A stretch of DNA of 64,000 bases. Source: Chthonobacter albigriseus (lineage in GTDB: Bacteria; Pseudomonadota; Alphaproteobacteria; Rhizobiales; Pleomorphomonadaceae). The position numbers were made by a program, and so were the translations under genes. The stretch is from assembly GCF_013839445.1 (NCBI RefSeq), contig NZ_JACDIT010000001.1:760126-824125 (forward strand), written 5' to 3'. Of the stretch, positions 1 through 8,822 are shown piece by piece (the stretch's first letter is position 1; each line of letters opens with the position of its first letter). A model generated the notes under the pieces. The model was not told the origin of the DNA. It saw nothing but the letters and a program-made list of their open reading frames with translations, and searched no databases.

Positions 1-1545
1 GGCCCGATCGACCTCGGCTTTTCGGCGCTGCGGAGCGTCTCCCCCGTTCATGTGGAATACATGAACAACATGGGCACGCAGGCCTCCATGTCGGTGTCGA
101 TCCTGATCGAGGGAGAGCTCTGGGGGCTGATCTCCTGCCACAACAAGCTGGCCAAGCGCGTGCCGCCGGAAGCCCGCTCGGCCTGCGATCTCGTCGCGCA
201 GATCCTTTCCATGCGCATCGCCTCGGAGGCCGTGCACGGCGATGCGGCCGAGCGCGTCGCCAAGCAGGGCGCACTCACCCGCCTTTTGGCCGCCATGGCT
301 GCGAGCCCCAACTACGCCGCCGGCCTCGCCACCCTGCCCGACGCGCTGCTGGCGCTGACCGGAGCGGAGGGCGCCGCCATCTCGCACGAGGGGCGGGTCA
401 CGCTGATCGGGCGGACGCCCGATGTGGCCAGCGTTCGCGCGATCATCGGCTGGCTGCAGGGCGACGGGGACCAGGGGGTGTTCGCCACGGCGTCGCTGCC
501 GGCCGTGATGCCGGCGGCCGCGGACTTCGCCGATGCGGCGAGCGGGCTGCTCGCCCTGTCGCTCAGCCAGGTGCGCTCCACCCACGTGCTGTGGTTCCGC
601 AGCGAGGTGATCCACACGGTTTCCTGGGGCGGTGATCCGCGCAAGCAGTTCGAGGCGATCGGACCGGACACGCGGATCAGCCCGCGCAAATCGTTCGAGG
701 CATGGCGGGAGACGGTGCGGCGCACTTCGCGCCCCTGGTCGCCGGCCGAGGTGGACGCGGCGGACAACCTGCGCCGGGCGATCGTCGAGATCCTGCTGAA
801 GCGCGCCGAGGAGATGGCGTCGCTGACGGAGGACCTGCAGCGCAGCAACCGCGAGCTGGAAGCCTTCTCCTACTCGATCAGCCACGACCTTAGGGCGCCG
901 TTCCGCCACATCGTGGGCTACGCCGAGCTGCTGTCGGAGCGCTACGGCGAGCAGTTCGACGAGAAGGCGCGGCACTTTCTCCACAACATCACGGAATCGG
1001 CCCATACCGCCGGCAAACTGGTCGACGACCTCCTCCACTTCTCGCAGCTCGGCCGCGTGCAGGTGCACCCCGTGCGCGTGGACATGAACAAGCTGATGTC
1101 CGAGGTGATCCGATCGCTCGCCTTCGAGACGCGCGACCGGGAGATCGAGTGGCACATCTCCGACCTGCCGCCGGCGACCGGCGACGCCGGGCTGATCCGG
1201 CAGGTGCTGTTCAACCTCGTCTCCAACGCCGTCAAGTACACGCGCGGCCGGACGCCGGCGCTGATCCTGGTCAGCGGGCGCGTGGCGGAGACGCCTGGCG
1301 GCCGCGAAACCGCCTACACCGTCTCCGACAACGGGATCGGCTTCGACATGGCCTATGTCGACAAGCTGTTCCAGGTGTTCCAGCGGCTCAACAGGTCCGA
1401 GGACTTCGAGGGCACCGGCATCGGGCTGGCGCTGGTGCGCCGCATCGTGGAGCGACACGGCGGGCGGACCGAGGCGATCGGTGAGATCGGCCGCGGCGCA
1501 ACCTTCACCTTCGCCCTTCCGGAAAGGGCAGCCGAGAGGATCTAA
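1..1545 (+). CDS. Bacteriophytochrome sensor histidine kinase (5' end outside window)
   Basis: The reading frame is open from base 1, so the gene starts upstream; 514 residues are visible. Residues 1-60 are the end of a phytochrome GAF domain: SPVHVEY with His17 and Tyr20, then NMG and LWGLISCHN with His47, the family's bilin-pocket residues. A PHY-like region follows (about 90-270). The C-terminal kinase has an H-box (SYSISHDLRAP, phospho-acceptor His295), N-box (Asn409 in NLVSNAVKY), G1 (SDNGIGF, about 443) and G2 (GTGIGLAL, about 471). Known family role: a biliverdin-binding red/far-red photoreceptor that autophosphorylates. The biliverdin Cys and PAS domain lie outside the window, so chromophore attachment cannot be checked. 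The TAA stop abuts the ATG of the next gene, a receiver that is the likely phosphorylation partner. Confidence 0.95.
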   Translation, partial: GPIDLGFSALRSVSPVHVEYMNNMGTQASMSVSILIEGELWGLISCHNKLAKRVPPEARSACDLVAQILSMRIASEAVHGDAAERVAKQGALTRLLAAMAASPNYAAGLATLPDALLALTGAEGAAISHEGRVTLIGRTPDVASVRAIIGWLQGDGDQGVFATASLPAVMPAAADFADAASGLLALSLSQVRSTHVLWFRSEVIHTVSWGGDPRKQFEAIGPDTRISPRKSFEAWRETVRRTSRPWSPAEVDAADNLRRAIVEILLKRAEEMASLTEDLQRSNRELEAFSYSISHDLRAPFRHIVGYAELLSERYGEQFDEKARHFLHNITESAHTAGKLVDDLLHFSQLGRVQVHPVRVDMNKLMSEVIRSLAFETRDREIEWHISDLPPATGDAGLIRQVLFNLVSNAVKYTRGRTPALILVSGRVAETPGGRETAYTVSDNGIGFDMAYVDKLFQVFQRLNRSEDFEGTGIGLALVRRIVERHGGRTEAIGEIGRGATFTFALPERAAERI

Positions 1546-2013
1546 ATGTCGACACTGAGACCCATCCTTCTGGTCGAAGACAGCCCGAAGGACATCGAGC
1601 TCACGCTCGAGGCGCTGGCGAAGTGCCAGCTCGCCAACGACATCCATGTCGCCCGCGACGGCGTGGAGGCGCTCGACTACCTCTATGCGCGAGGCAGCCA
1701 CCAGGGACGGAACAGCGGCGAGCCCGCCGTCGTTCTCCTCGACCTGAAGCTGCCGCGTGTCGACGGGCTGGAGGTGCTGGAGGCGATCAAGCGCGATCCG
1801 GCGCTGATGCAGATCCCCGTCGTCATGCTGACGTCGTCGCGGGAGGAGAAGGATCTGGTGCAGAGCTACAAGCTGGGCGTCAACGCCTTCGTGGTGAAGC
1901 CGGTCGGGTTCAGCGCCTTCCTGGAAGCCATCCAGGACATCGGCGTGTTCTGGGCAATCCTGAACGAGCCGCCGCCGCACCGGCTGTCCGGGGCAGGCAG
2001 CAACGACCTTTGA
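1546..2013 (+). CDS. Single-domain response regulator, Rcp1-like
   Basis: A 155-residue CheY-like receiver with no output domain. Acidic pocket Glu11/Asp12, phospho-acceptor Asp66 (LLDLKLP), Thr96 and Lys118 (VVKPV) are all present. The GVNAFVVKPV region and the extended C-terminus resemble Rcp1-type regulators that are encoded next to phytochromes. The ATG follows the kinase stop codon with no gap, which implies translational coupling. Inference: it takes phosphate from the upstream phytochrome kinase and may pass it to the receiver-HWE kinase 13 bp downstream. Confidence 0.95.
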   Translation: MSTLRPILLVEDSPKDIELTLEALAKCQLANDIHVARDGVEALDYLYARGSHQGRNSGEPAVVLLDLKLPRVDGLEVLEAIKRDPALMQIPVVMLTSSREEKDLVQSYKLGVNAFVVKPVGFSAFLEAIQDIGVFWAILNEPPPHRLSGAGSNDL

Positions 2014-2026
2014 CGAGTATTCCGTA

Positions 2027-3052
2027 ATGCCGGTTCGTATTCTGCTCCTGGAAGACAGTCCCCTCGACGCGGAGCTGATCGGGGAGCACATGGCCAAGGC
2101 GCCGTTTGCCTGCGAGATCGATCGCGTGGTGACGCGCGACGAGTTCGCCCGGGCGCTCGGCCGGCAGGTGCACGACCTGATTCTGTCCGACTACGCGCTG
2201 CCGGCCTTCGACGGCCTTTCCGCGCTCGACATGGCGCGGGCGCAGGTGCCGGAGACGCCGTTCATCTTCATCTCCGGCATGTTCGGCGAGGAGACCGCGA
2301 CCGAGACGCTCAAACGCGGCGCGACGGACTATGTCCTGAAGCAGCGGATGAACCGCCTGCCAGCCGCCGTCGGTCGCGCACTCAAGGAGGCGGAGGCGCT
2401 GCGGGAGCGCCGGCGGGCGGAGGCGCGGACCCGGCTGCTGGTCGCTGAACTCAGCCATCGGGTCAAGAACACGCTCGCCACGGTCGTCGCCATCGCCCAG
2501 CAGACGTTCCAGAAGTCGGCCACGCTGGAGGAGTTCCGCCCCGCCTTCATGGGGCGGCTGGAGACGCTGGCCGAGGCGCATGCGCTGCTGTTCCGCGCCG
2601 ACTGGAGCGAGCTCGACATCAAGGCGGTGCTCTCCGCCGCGCTGTCGCCCTTCAGCGACACGCAGGACGCCATCGAGCTCGACGGCGGGCCGGTGCGCAT
2701 CCCACCCTCGCACGCGCTGACGCTGAACCTGGTGGTCCACGAGCTGGCGACCAACGCCTGCAAATACGGGGCGCTCAGCGTGCCGGGCGGGCGGGTGCGG
2801 ATCGCCTGGGAGATGGAGGAAAGCGGGGAGCGGACCTGCGTCCGGTTCTCCTGGGAGGAAAGCGGCGGGCCGTCCGTGGAGCCGCCGCTGGAGCGCGGCT
2901 TCGGCGCATCGCTGATCGAGCGGGCGATCGCCTACGAGTTCGACGGGGAGAGCTCGCTGGAGTTCCCGCGGTCGGGAGTCATCTGCCGGCTCTGCATGCC
3001 GGTCGAGCGCGAGGCGGACGGCGCCCTGGCCGGGCGCTATCTGGCCTCCTAG
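2027..3052 (+). CDS. Receiver-HWE hybrid sensor histidine kinase
   Basis: 341 residues. Residues 1-120 are a receiver with acidic pocket Glu9/Asp10, Asp55 (LSDYALP) and Lys105. An HWE-family kinase follows: ELSHRVKNTLATV with His144, an N-box at HELATNACKYGAL (Asn243), the W-x-E signature in SWEESGGP (Trp276, Glu278) and a GFG turn near 291. HWE kinases are common in alphaproteobacteria and several feed the PhyR stress pathway. It is the third gene of the phytochrome operon, 13 bp after the receiver gene. It has no input domain except its receiver, so its activity is probably set by phosphorylation from the upstream partners. Its target is not visible; the receiver gene encoded convergently 15 bp beyond its stop is one candidate. 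Confidence 0.93.
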   Translation: MPVRILLLEDSPLDAELIGEHMAKAPFACEIDRVVTRDEFARALGRQVHDLILSDYALPAFDGLSALDMARAQVPETPFIFISGMFGEETATETLKRGATDYVLKQRMNRLPAAVGRALKEAEALRERRRAEARTRLLVAELSHRVKNTLATVVAIAQQTFQKSATLEEFRPAFMGRLETLAEAHALLFRADWSELDIKAVLSAALSPFSDTQDAIELDGGPVRIPPSHALTLNLVVHELATNACKYGALSVPGGRVRIAWEMEESGERTCVRFSWEESGGPSVEPPLERGFGASLIERAIAYEFDGESSLEFPRSGVICRLCMPVEREADGALAGRYLAS

Positions 3053-3063
3053 CGCCAGGGCGC
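3021..3063. repeat. Inverted repeat between convergent genes
   Basis: GCGCCCTGGC (3021-3030) and GCCAGGGCGC (3054-3063) form a perfect 10-bp inverted repeat, with an inner GGCGCTA/TAGCGCC pair (3033-3039/3050-3056). It spans the stop of the receiver-HWE kinase and the gap to the convergent receiver gene. There is no clear T-run, so it may be a weak bidirectional terminator or an mRNA-end stabiliser. Confidence 0.5.
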
Positions 3064-3067
3064 ACCG

Positions 3068-3445
3068 TCAGGCGCGCAGACGGCGGGCGAAGGTGGCGTG
3101 CAGGGTGTCGCGCAGGACGCTCGGATTGTAGGGCTTGGCGATCTGCGGCAGGGCGTCGTAGGGCGGCGGGATGGCCGAGGTCAGGGCGTAGCCGCTGCAC
3201 AGGACCACCGGGATGCCGCGCGCGATCAGCGCTTCGGCCACCGGGTAGACCAGGGTTCCGCGGACGTTGATGTCGAGCAGCGCGCCGTCCAACGTTTCCT
3301 TGCCGGCGTAGTCCAACGCGGCGGCGACCGTGGACGCCGGGCCGACGACCTCGCACCCGAGATCGAGGAGCATATCCTCCAAGGCCATGGCGATGAGGGC
3401 CTCGTCTTCAACGACGAGAATACGGCTGCCCCTAAGATCCTGCAT
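3068..3445 (-). CDS. Single-domain response regulator, FAT GUY type
   Basis: 125 residues. Receiver residues: Glu13/Asp14, phospho-acceptor Asp58 (LLDINV), Ser85 (VLCSGY) and Lys104 in IAKPY. The SGY...LP...KPY layout matches the FAT GUY receivers associated with HWE/HisKA_2 kinases and the general stress response in alphaproteobacteria. The start is set by GGGAAAGAG about 7 nt before the ATG at 3445; the frame is open further upstream, but those residues show no receiver homology. It converges with the phytochrome operon and has its own promoter region. No EcfG-like site was found in front of it. Confidence 0.92.
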   Translation of the reverse strand: MQDLRGSRILVVEDEALIAMALEDMLLDLGCEVVGPASTVAAALDYAGKETLDGALLDINVRGTLVYPVAEALIARGIPVVLCSGYALTSAIPPPYDALPQIAKPYNPSVLRDTLHATFARRLRA

Positions 3446-3620
3446 GCTGAAACTCTTTCCCGCACCGCGCTGAACATTGGCCCGGCTGCATAAATCTGTG
3501 CAACGAACACACCGCAGCCGAGAACCAACGCGTAAAGCCGCGCTTGAGTTCGACTGTGCCTCAAAAATATTTCGTGAGTCCATATCGCGGCGCGCCAGGG
3601 GCGAATGCGCCGCCGGAAAC

Positions 3621-3645
3621 GGAACGGGCGGAGCCGGTTCTCGTT
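3621..3645 (+). promoter_or_regulatory. EcfG-type promoter for the topoisomerase IB operon
   Basis: GGAAC (3621-3625), 16-nt spacer, CGTT (3642-3645): an exact match to the alphaproteobacterial EcfG consensus, ending 23 nt before the topoisomerase ATG. It is one of the strongest candidates in the window. Confidence 0.8.
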
Positions 3646-3668
3646 ACTCCACCCTGGAGGCTCACGTC

Positions 3669-4805
3669 ATGGTGGAGATGTCCCGCGTACCGGTCGAGGC
3701 GATAATCGCCGACGTACCGGAGGACCTGAAGGCGACCGGCCTCGTCTATGCCAGCGACGAAGCGCCGGGAATCACCCGGCGGCGGCACGGCAAGGGGTTC
3801 TCCTTCCGCGATCCGGATGGCAGCACGGTCACGGACGCGGAGACGCTGACCCGGATCAAGCGGCTTGTGATACCGCCGGCGTGGACGCAGGTCTGGATCA
3901 GTCCCGATCCGATGAGCCACCTGCAGGCGACCGGCCGCGACCAGAAAGGCCGCAAGCAGTATCGCTACCACCCCTCCTTCAGCCTGCACCGGGAGGTCGT
4001 CAAGTTCGAGCACCTCATCGAGTTCGGCCAGGTGCTGCCGCAGATCCGCCAGCGGGCGCTCGCCGATCTCCGCCGGCACGGGTTGCCGCGCGAGAAGGTG
4101 CTCGCCTGCGTGGTCAAGCTCCTGGAGACCACGCTGATCCGGATCGGCAACGAGGACTACGCGCGGGAGAACAAGAGCTTCGGGCTGACCACGCTGCGCA
4201 CCCGCCACGTAGCGGTTGAAGGCGCGGCGATCCGCTTCGAGTTCAAGGGCAAGAGCGGCAAGCCGTGGAAACTGAAGGTCAGCGACCGGCGGATCGCGCG
4301 GGTGCTGCGCACCATCCAGGAGCTCCCCGGCCAGCGGCTGTTCCAGTATGTGGACGAGGACGGCGTGCGCCAGAGCATCGGCTCGGCCGACGTCAATGGC
4401 TACCTCAAGGAAATCAGCGGCAAGGACGTCACGGCCAAGGATTTCCGGACGTGGGCCGGCACCGTCCAGGCTGCGCTGGCGCTGGCCGGCGTTGAGTACC
4501 CGGAGACCAAGACCGCCGTGCGCAAGGCGCTGAAGAAGGCGATGGACGACGTCGCCTCCCGACTCGGCAACACCCCGACGGTCTGCCGCAAGTCCTACGT
4601 CCACCCGGAGATCCTCAGCGCCTTCGAGGAGGGCAGCTTGGCGCTGGCCGTCCGCGAACAGGCCGAGATGGACAGCGACGCCACCGAGCGCGGCGAGCTG
4701 GAGGACTACGAGCAGGCGGTGCTCGTCTTCCTGCGGGAGCGGATGGAGCGCGCCAAGGCGCAGGAAAAGGACCTGATCCGGGCCCGAGAAGAGGTCGCGG
4801 AATGA
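3669..4805 (+). CDS. DNA topoisomerase IB (poxvirus/bacterial type)
   Basis: 378 residues from the ATG at 3669, preceded by CTGGAGG. It relaxes supercoils through a 3'-phosphotyrosyl intermediate. The N-terminal DNA-clamp domain (about 20-95) has VIPPAWTQVWISP and a GRKQYRYHP stretch. The catalytic domain shows ETTLIRIGNEDYA, the Arg/Lys-containing DFRTWAGT segment and the nucleophile Tyr310 in CRKSYVHP. The length fits bacterial type IB enzymes. The stop overlaps the next start (ATGA at 4802-4805), so this gene heads an operon with the PLD-VTT and EEP genes. A canonical EcfG promoter lies just upstream, implying stress induction (inference). Confidence 0.96.
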   Translation: MVEMSRVPVEAIIADVPEDLKATGLVYASDEAPGITRRRHGKGFSFRDPDGSTVTDAETLTRIKRLVIPPAWTQVWISPDPMSHLQATGRDQKGRKQYRYHPSFSLHREVVKFEHLIEFGQVLPQIRQRALADLRRHGLPREKVLACVVKLLETTLIRIGNEDYARENKSFGLTTLRTRHVAVEGAAIRFEFKGKSGKPWKLKVSDRRIARVLRTIQELPGQRLFQYVDEDGVRQSIGSADVNGYLKEISGKDVTAKDFRTWAGTVQAALALAGVEYPETKTAVRKALKKAMDDVASRLGNTPTVCRKSYVHPEILSAFEEGSLALAVREQAEMDSDATERGELEDYEQAVLVFLRERMERAKAQEKDLIRAREEVAE

Positions 4806-7036
4806 TGGCGCCCCTCACCCGCGCCCACCAGCTGCTGTCGGGAAGGCGCAAGCTGGAGCGCGGCCTGGAACCGGGAGGCATGGTTCCGCGTCATCCATCA
4901 GCCATGATCGAAACACCCGAAGATACCGACGTCGCGACACTCGACGGCCTGTGGCGGACCGAACGCGCCTCGCGCGCCACCGTTCTGCGTGACGCGGCCC
5001 CCTACTACGGCGCCCTGCGCGAGGCTCTCCTCAAGGCCGAGCGGCAGATCGTGATCGTCGGGTGGGATATCGACAGCCGCACGCCCCTGGTCGGGCCCTC
5101 CGGCACGGCGGACGACGGCTATCCGCTTCACCTCGGCGACTTCCTCTCCGCCCTTGTGAAGGAGCGTCCGGACCTGATGGTCCATATCCTGCTCTGGGAC
5201 TTCTCCGTGCTGTTCTCGGCCGAGCGGGAGTTCTTCTCCTCGCTGGTTCTCGGCTGGCTGTCGCCGGAGAGGATCGACTTCTGCCTTGACGACTGCGTGC
5301 CGTTCGGATCGGCGCATCACCAGAAGATCGTGCTGATCGACGAGACCATCGCCTTCTCCGGCGGCATCGACCTGACGATCCGCCGCTGGGACACGCCGGA
5401 GCACGAATACGAGAACATCCTCAGGGTGGATCCCGGCAACAAGCCCTACCGGCCGTTCCACGACGTGCAGATGCTGGTGGAGGGCGACGCCGCCCGCGCG
5501 ATCGGCGACGTGGTGCGGATGCGCTGGCAGCGAGCGCGGTGCGCCGACCTTCCCGTCGGGCTCAACCGGGCCGGCACGGCCTGGCCGGACAACGTCGAGC
5601 CGCATTTTACGGACGTGTCGGTCGGGCTCTCGCGGACCGACCCGCCGATGGACGGCCGGCCGGCCGTCCGCGAGATCGCGGAGCTGTTTCCCGCGATGCT
5701 GAAGACAGCCGAGCGGTTCATCTACATCGAGAACCAGTTCCTGACCGCCACCAGCGTGGCCGAAGTGATCGCCGGGCGGATGAAGGAACGGCCAGGCCTG
5801 GAGACGATCCTGATCGGCCCGAAGACCTACGCCTCCTGGATCGAGGCGAAGACCATGGGCGGCGGGCGCCTCGCCTTCATGAAGGTGCTCGAGGACGCCG
5901 GCGTGTCCGACCGGGTACGCCTTGTGTACCCGCAGGTGTGCCATGGCGAGGAGTCGATCGACGTGATGGTCCACTCCAAGGTGACCATCGTCGACGACAG
6001 GCTGCTGCGGATCGGATCGGCGAACCTCAACAACCGATCGATGGGCACGGATACCGAGCTCGACCTCGTCATCCTCGCGCGCTCGCCTGAAGAGCGCGCG
6101 ATGGTGACCAGGCTGCGCGACACCCTGCTTGGCGAGCATTTCGGCGCCGACGCCGATCTCGCCGGCTCGCTCGTGCGCCGATCCGGGTCGATGATCGCCG
6201 CCCTGCCCGACCTCGACCGCACCAACCGCTGCCTGACGCCGATCGACGACCATGCGGCGGAGGAGATCGACGCACCGGAGGCGGTGGTCGCCCTCGCCGA
6301 CCCGGACACGCCGATCGACACGGACACGGTGATCACCCGAATGGCCGAACCCAAGCCGGTGCGGCGCACGCTCGGCGGCTACTCCCGCCTGCTGGCGCTC
6401 TGCGCGGTGACGGCGGCGCTCGTCCTCATCTGGCGGGTGACGCCGCTGAAGGAATACACGGACGTGGAATCGCTCCGCGCCGTCGCCGAGGAGATCAACG
6501 GCGACCCGCTGGCACCGGTCTACGTGATCGTCGCCTACATGGTGCTCGGGCTGTTCGCCTTTCCGATCAACATCGCGATCGTGGTGACCGCGATGACCTT
6601 CGGCACGGCGCTCGGGCTTCTCTACGCGACGATCGGCACCCTCGCCTCGGCGCTCCTCACCTACGCCATCGGCGCCACCGTCGGCAAAGGGACGATCGAC
6701 CACATCCTCGGGCCGAAGTTCGCCCGGGTGGGGCGGCGCATCCGGGACCAGGGCGTGTTCGCGGTGGCAGCCATCCGCATGCTTCCCGTCGCGCCCTTCA
6801 CGATCGTCAACCTGATGGCGGGCGCGAGTCACATCCGTCTGCGCGACTACGCGCTCGGCACCTTGATCGGCCTAGCGCCCGGATTCCTCGTCATCGCGCC
6901 GCTCGGCGGCCAGATCGCCCGGGTCGCCACCAACCCCACCAGCATGGACATCGCCATCCTGGTCGGGCTGTCGCTGTTCTGGCTCGCCGTTTCCTGGGGG
7001 CTGCAGAAGATCCTTTCGCGCTTCGCCAACCGCTGA
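4802..7036 (+). CDS. Phospholipase D-like protein fused to a VTT (DedA/SNARE-associated) membrane domain
   Basis: 744 residues from the overlapping ATG; ATGs at 4880 and 4904 are possible later starts, and homologous sequence begins near 4904. Two PLD HxKxxxxD motifs are intact: His173/Lys175/Asp180 (HHQKIVLID) and His391/Lys393/Asp398 (HSKVTIVDD), the second followed by GSANLNNRS. These catalyse phosphatidyl transfer or phosphodiester hydrolysis. After about residue 525 the protein becomes hydrophobic: one helix near 530-546, then a VTT domain (about 570-705; FAFPINIAIVVTAMTFG and AIRMLPVAPFTIVNLMAG). The fusion ties a cardiolipin-synthase-like head to a domain of the TVP38/DedA family, members of which transport lipids. 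Substrate unknown. It is translationally coupled to topoisomerase IB. Confidence 0.93.
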   Translation: MMAPLTRAHQLLSGRRKLERGLEPGGMVPRHPSAMIETPEDTDVATLDGLWRTERASRATVLRDAAPYYGALREALLKAERQIVIVGWDIDSRTPLVGPSGTADDGYPLHLGDFLSALVKERPDLMVHILLWDFSVLFSAEREFFSSLVLGWLSPERIDFCLDDCVPFGSAHHQKIVLIDETIAFSGGIDLTIRRWDTPEHEYENILRVDPGNKPYRPFHDVQMLVEGDAARAIGDVVRMRWQRARCADLPVGLNRAGTAWPDNVEPHFTDVSVGLSRTDPPMDGRPAVREIAELFPAMLKTAERFIYIENQFLTATSVAEVIAGRMKERPGLETILIGPKTYASWIEAKTMGGGRLAFMKVLEDAGVSDRVRLVYPQVCHGEESIDVMVHSKVTIVDDRLLRIGSANLNNRSMGTDTELDLVILARSPEERAMVTRLRDTLLGEHFGADADLAGSLVRRSGSMIAALPDLDRTNRCLTPIDDHAAEEIDAPEAVVALADPDTPIDTDTVITRMAEPKPVRRTLGGYSRLLALCAVTAALVLIWRVTPLKEYTDVESLRAVAEEINGDPLAPVYVIVAYMVLGLFAFPINIAIVVTAMTFGTALGLLYATIGTLASALLTYAIGATVGKGTIDHILGPKFARVGRRIRDQGVFAVAAIRMLPVAPFTIVNLMAGASHIRLRDYALGTLIGLAPGFLVIAPLGGQIARVATNPTSMDIAILVGLSLFWLAVSWGLQKILSRFANR

Positions 7037-7048
7037 TACGGCTCCGGC

Positions 7049-7726
7049 ATGCGCGTGATGACCTGGAACATCCATGGCTGCGTCGGCACGGATGGCGTCC
7101 GTTCGCCGCAACGGGTCGCGGACGTTGTCGCCGCCGTCACGCCGGATATCCTCGCGGTGCAGGAAGTGGACCTGCGCGAAAGCCATGGCGATCCCGTGCC
7201 GTTCTTCGATCTCCTGGAGGCTCATGCCGGCGTCCACCGGCACGAGGTCTGGACCATTTCCGACGCCCGGCGGCAGTACGGCATCGCGCTGATCAGCCGG
7301 TGGGAGATCCTGGAGGCGCGGGCCGTGGACCTCGCCTACCGATCGCGCGAACCGCGCACAGCCATCGATGCCATCATCGCCGCTCCCTCCGGCCCGATCC
7401 GGGTGATCGCCACCCACCTCGGCCTAGGGCGCGGCGAACGGCGCGACCAGATGCGGCGCCTGTTCGAGGTGGTCACCCCGGTGACGCGACCGACGATCCT
7501 GCTCGGCGATTTCAACGACTGGCTTCAGCCAGGCGCGGTCGGTCGCCTGCTGGCGCCGAGCTTTCCGACGGCGATCGGCGGGCGCACCTTCCACGCGCGC
7601 CTGCCGGTGTTCCCGCTGGATCGCATCTACCTGTCCCCTCATCTCAAGGGAACGTCTCTGTCCCTTCCCCTGCCCCGCGACGGCTCCGACCATCTTCCTG
7701 TCATCGCCGACGTTCAGCCGACCTGA
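7049..7726 (+). CDS. Endonuclease/exonuclease/phosphatase (EEP) family protein
   Basis: 225 residues. EEP signatures in order: MTWNIHG (Asn7, His9), VQEVD (Glu), RTAID, a conserved THLGLGRGER segment, LLGDFNDW and the terminal SDHLPV histidine motif. These metal-dependent phosphodiesterases act on nucleic acids, phosphoinositides or other phosphate esters. It lies 12 bp after the PLD-VTT gene. The pairing with a PLD-type lipid enzyme suggests a phospholipid or headgroup substrate, but a nuclease role fits the topoisomerase just as well. No signal peptide is seen, so it is likely cytoplasmic. Confidence 0.9.
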   Translation: MRVMTWNIHGCVGTDGVRSPQRVADVVAAVTPDILAVQEVDLRESHGDPVPFFDLLEAHAGVHRHEVWTISDARRQYGIALISRWEILEARAVDLAYRSREPRTAIDAIIAAPSGPIRVIATHLGLGRGERRDQMRRLFEVVTPVTRPTILLGDFNDWLQPGAVGRLLAPSFPTAIGGRTFHARLPVFPLDRIYLSPHLKGTSLSLPLPRDGSDHLPVIADVQPT

Positions 7727-7855
7727 GGCTCGCCACACAACGCTTCCTGGTGGATTGTTCACGTGGTGGAAACGGTGCTCCACCCCAGCCGGCATTTGCC
7801 CTTTCGCCCGGCGGCCCGATATTGGGGACAACGCAATCGAACGAAGGAGGCGGCC

Positions 7856-8809
7856 ATGGAGCTCGCACTTCAGGGAATCCATCATCTCACGGCCATCACA
7901 GCCGACGCGCCGGGCAATCTGCGGTTCTACACCGACGTGCTCGGGATGCGGCTGGTCAAGAAGACCGTCAACCAGGACGACACAAGCGCCTACCACCTGT
8001 TCTACGGCGACGGCGCGGCGACGCCTGGCTCGGACATCACGTTCTTCGACTGGCCGGTGGCACCTGCCCGCCGCGGCACCCACTCGATCGCCCGTACCGG
8101 CCTCAGGGTCGGTGCCGAGTCGCTCGGCTGGTGGCGCGACCACCTCCGCGCCAAGGGTGTCAGCACCACCGATGTGGCGGTGATCGACGGCCGGGCTACG
8201 CTCGCCTTCGAGGATTTCGAGGGGCAGCGGCTGGCGCTCGTCGACGACGGCGGCACGTATGAGGCTCACCCCTGGGCAAAGAGCCCGGTGCCGGCCGAGC
8301 ACCAGATCCGCGGCCTCGGACCGATCACGCTCAGCGTCCCCGACCTGACGCCGACGGCCGCGGTGCTGATGCACGTGATGAACATGGAGCCGGTGCGGGA
8401 CTACCCGCTGCCGACCGATCCGACGAAGACCGTCCACGTCTTCTCGATGGGACCGGGCGGCGCGGCGGCCGAGTTGCATGTGGCCGTGGAACCGGGCGTT
8501 CCGGCGGGCCGCGAGGGCGCCGGCGGCGTGCATCACGTGGCGTTCAGGACGCCGGACTACGATGGCCTCAGGGCCTGGACCGAGCGGGTCGCGCAATTCC
8601 GCGTCCCGTCCAGCGGCGAGGTGGAGCGCTACTACTTCCGCTCGCTCTACTTCCGGGAGCCGAACGGGATCCTGTTCGAGATTGCGACCGACATCCCTGG
8701 CTTCACCGCCGACGAGCCGGCCGAGACGCTGGGCGAGGCGCTGTCGCTGCCGCCGTTCCTGGAACCCCGGCGGGCGTCCATAGAGCGCAACCTCAAGCCG
8801 CTCGCCTGA
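7856..8809 (+). CDS. VOC-family ring-cleaving dioxygenase, MhqO/MhqE-like
   Basis: 317 residues from the ATG at 7856, preceded by a strong AAGGAGG. Two vicinal-oxygen-chelate modules: the first opens with GIHHLTAIT (His9/His10), the second contains GGVHHVAFR (His227) and the metal ligand Glu275 in LFEIATD, giving a plausible 2-His-1-carboxylate site. The family cleaves or detoxifies catechol- or quinone-type compounds and is known from the B. subtilis mhq genes. The hydrolase gene 13 bp downstream is the usual partner. The exact substrate cannot be read from sequence. Confidence 0.9.
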   Translation: MELALQGIHHLTAITADAPGNLRFYTDVLGMRLVKKTVNQDDTSAYHLFYGDGAATPGSDITFFDWPVAPARRGTHSIARTGLRVGAESLGWWRDHLRAKGVSTTDVAVIDGRATLAFEDFEGQRLALVDDGGTYEAHPWAKSPVPAEHQIRGLGPITLSVPDLTPTAAVLMHVMNMEPVRDYPLPTDPTKTVHVFSMGPGGAAAELHVAVEPGVPAGREGAGGVHHVAFRTPDYDGLRAWTERVAQFRVPSSGEVERYYFRSLYFREPNGILFEIATDIPGFTADEPAETLGEALSLPPFLEPRRASIERNLKPLA

Positions 8810-8822
8810 GGAGGAAACGGTC

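Noticed and set aside
4898-6832. Long minus-strand open frame opposite the PLD-VTT gene
   Set aside because: A shadow of high-GC third positions: Arg/His/Asp/Gly-rich, no domain, and the plus strand has clear motifs. Similar shadows lie opposite tex, glgX, treY and the OmpA-family gene.
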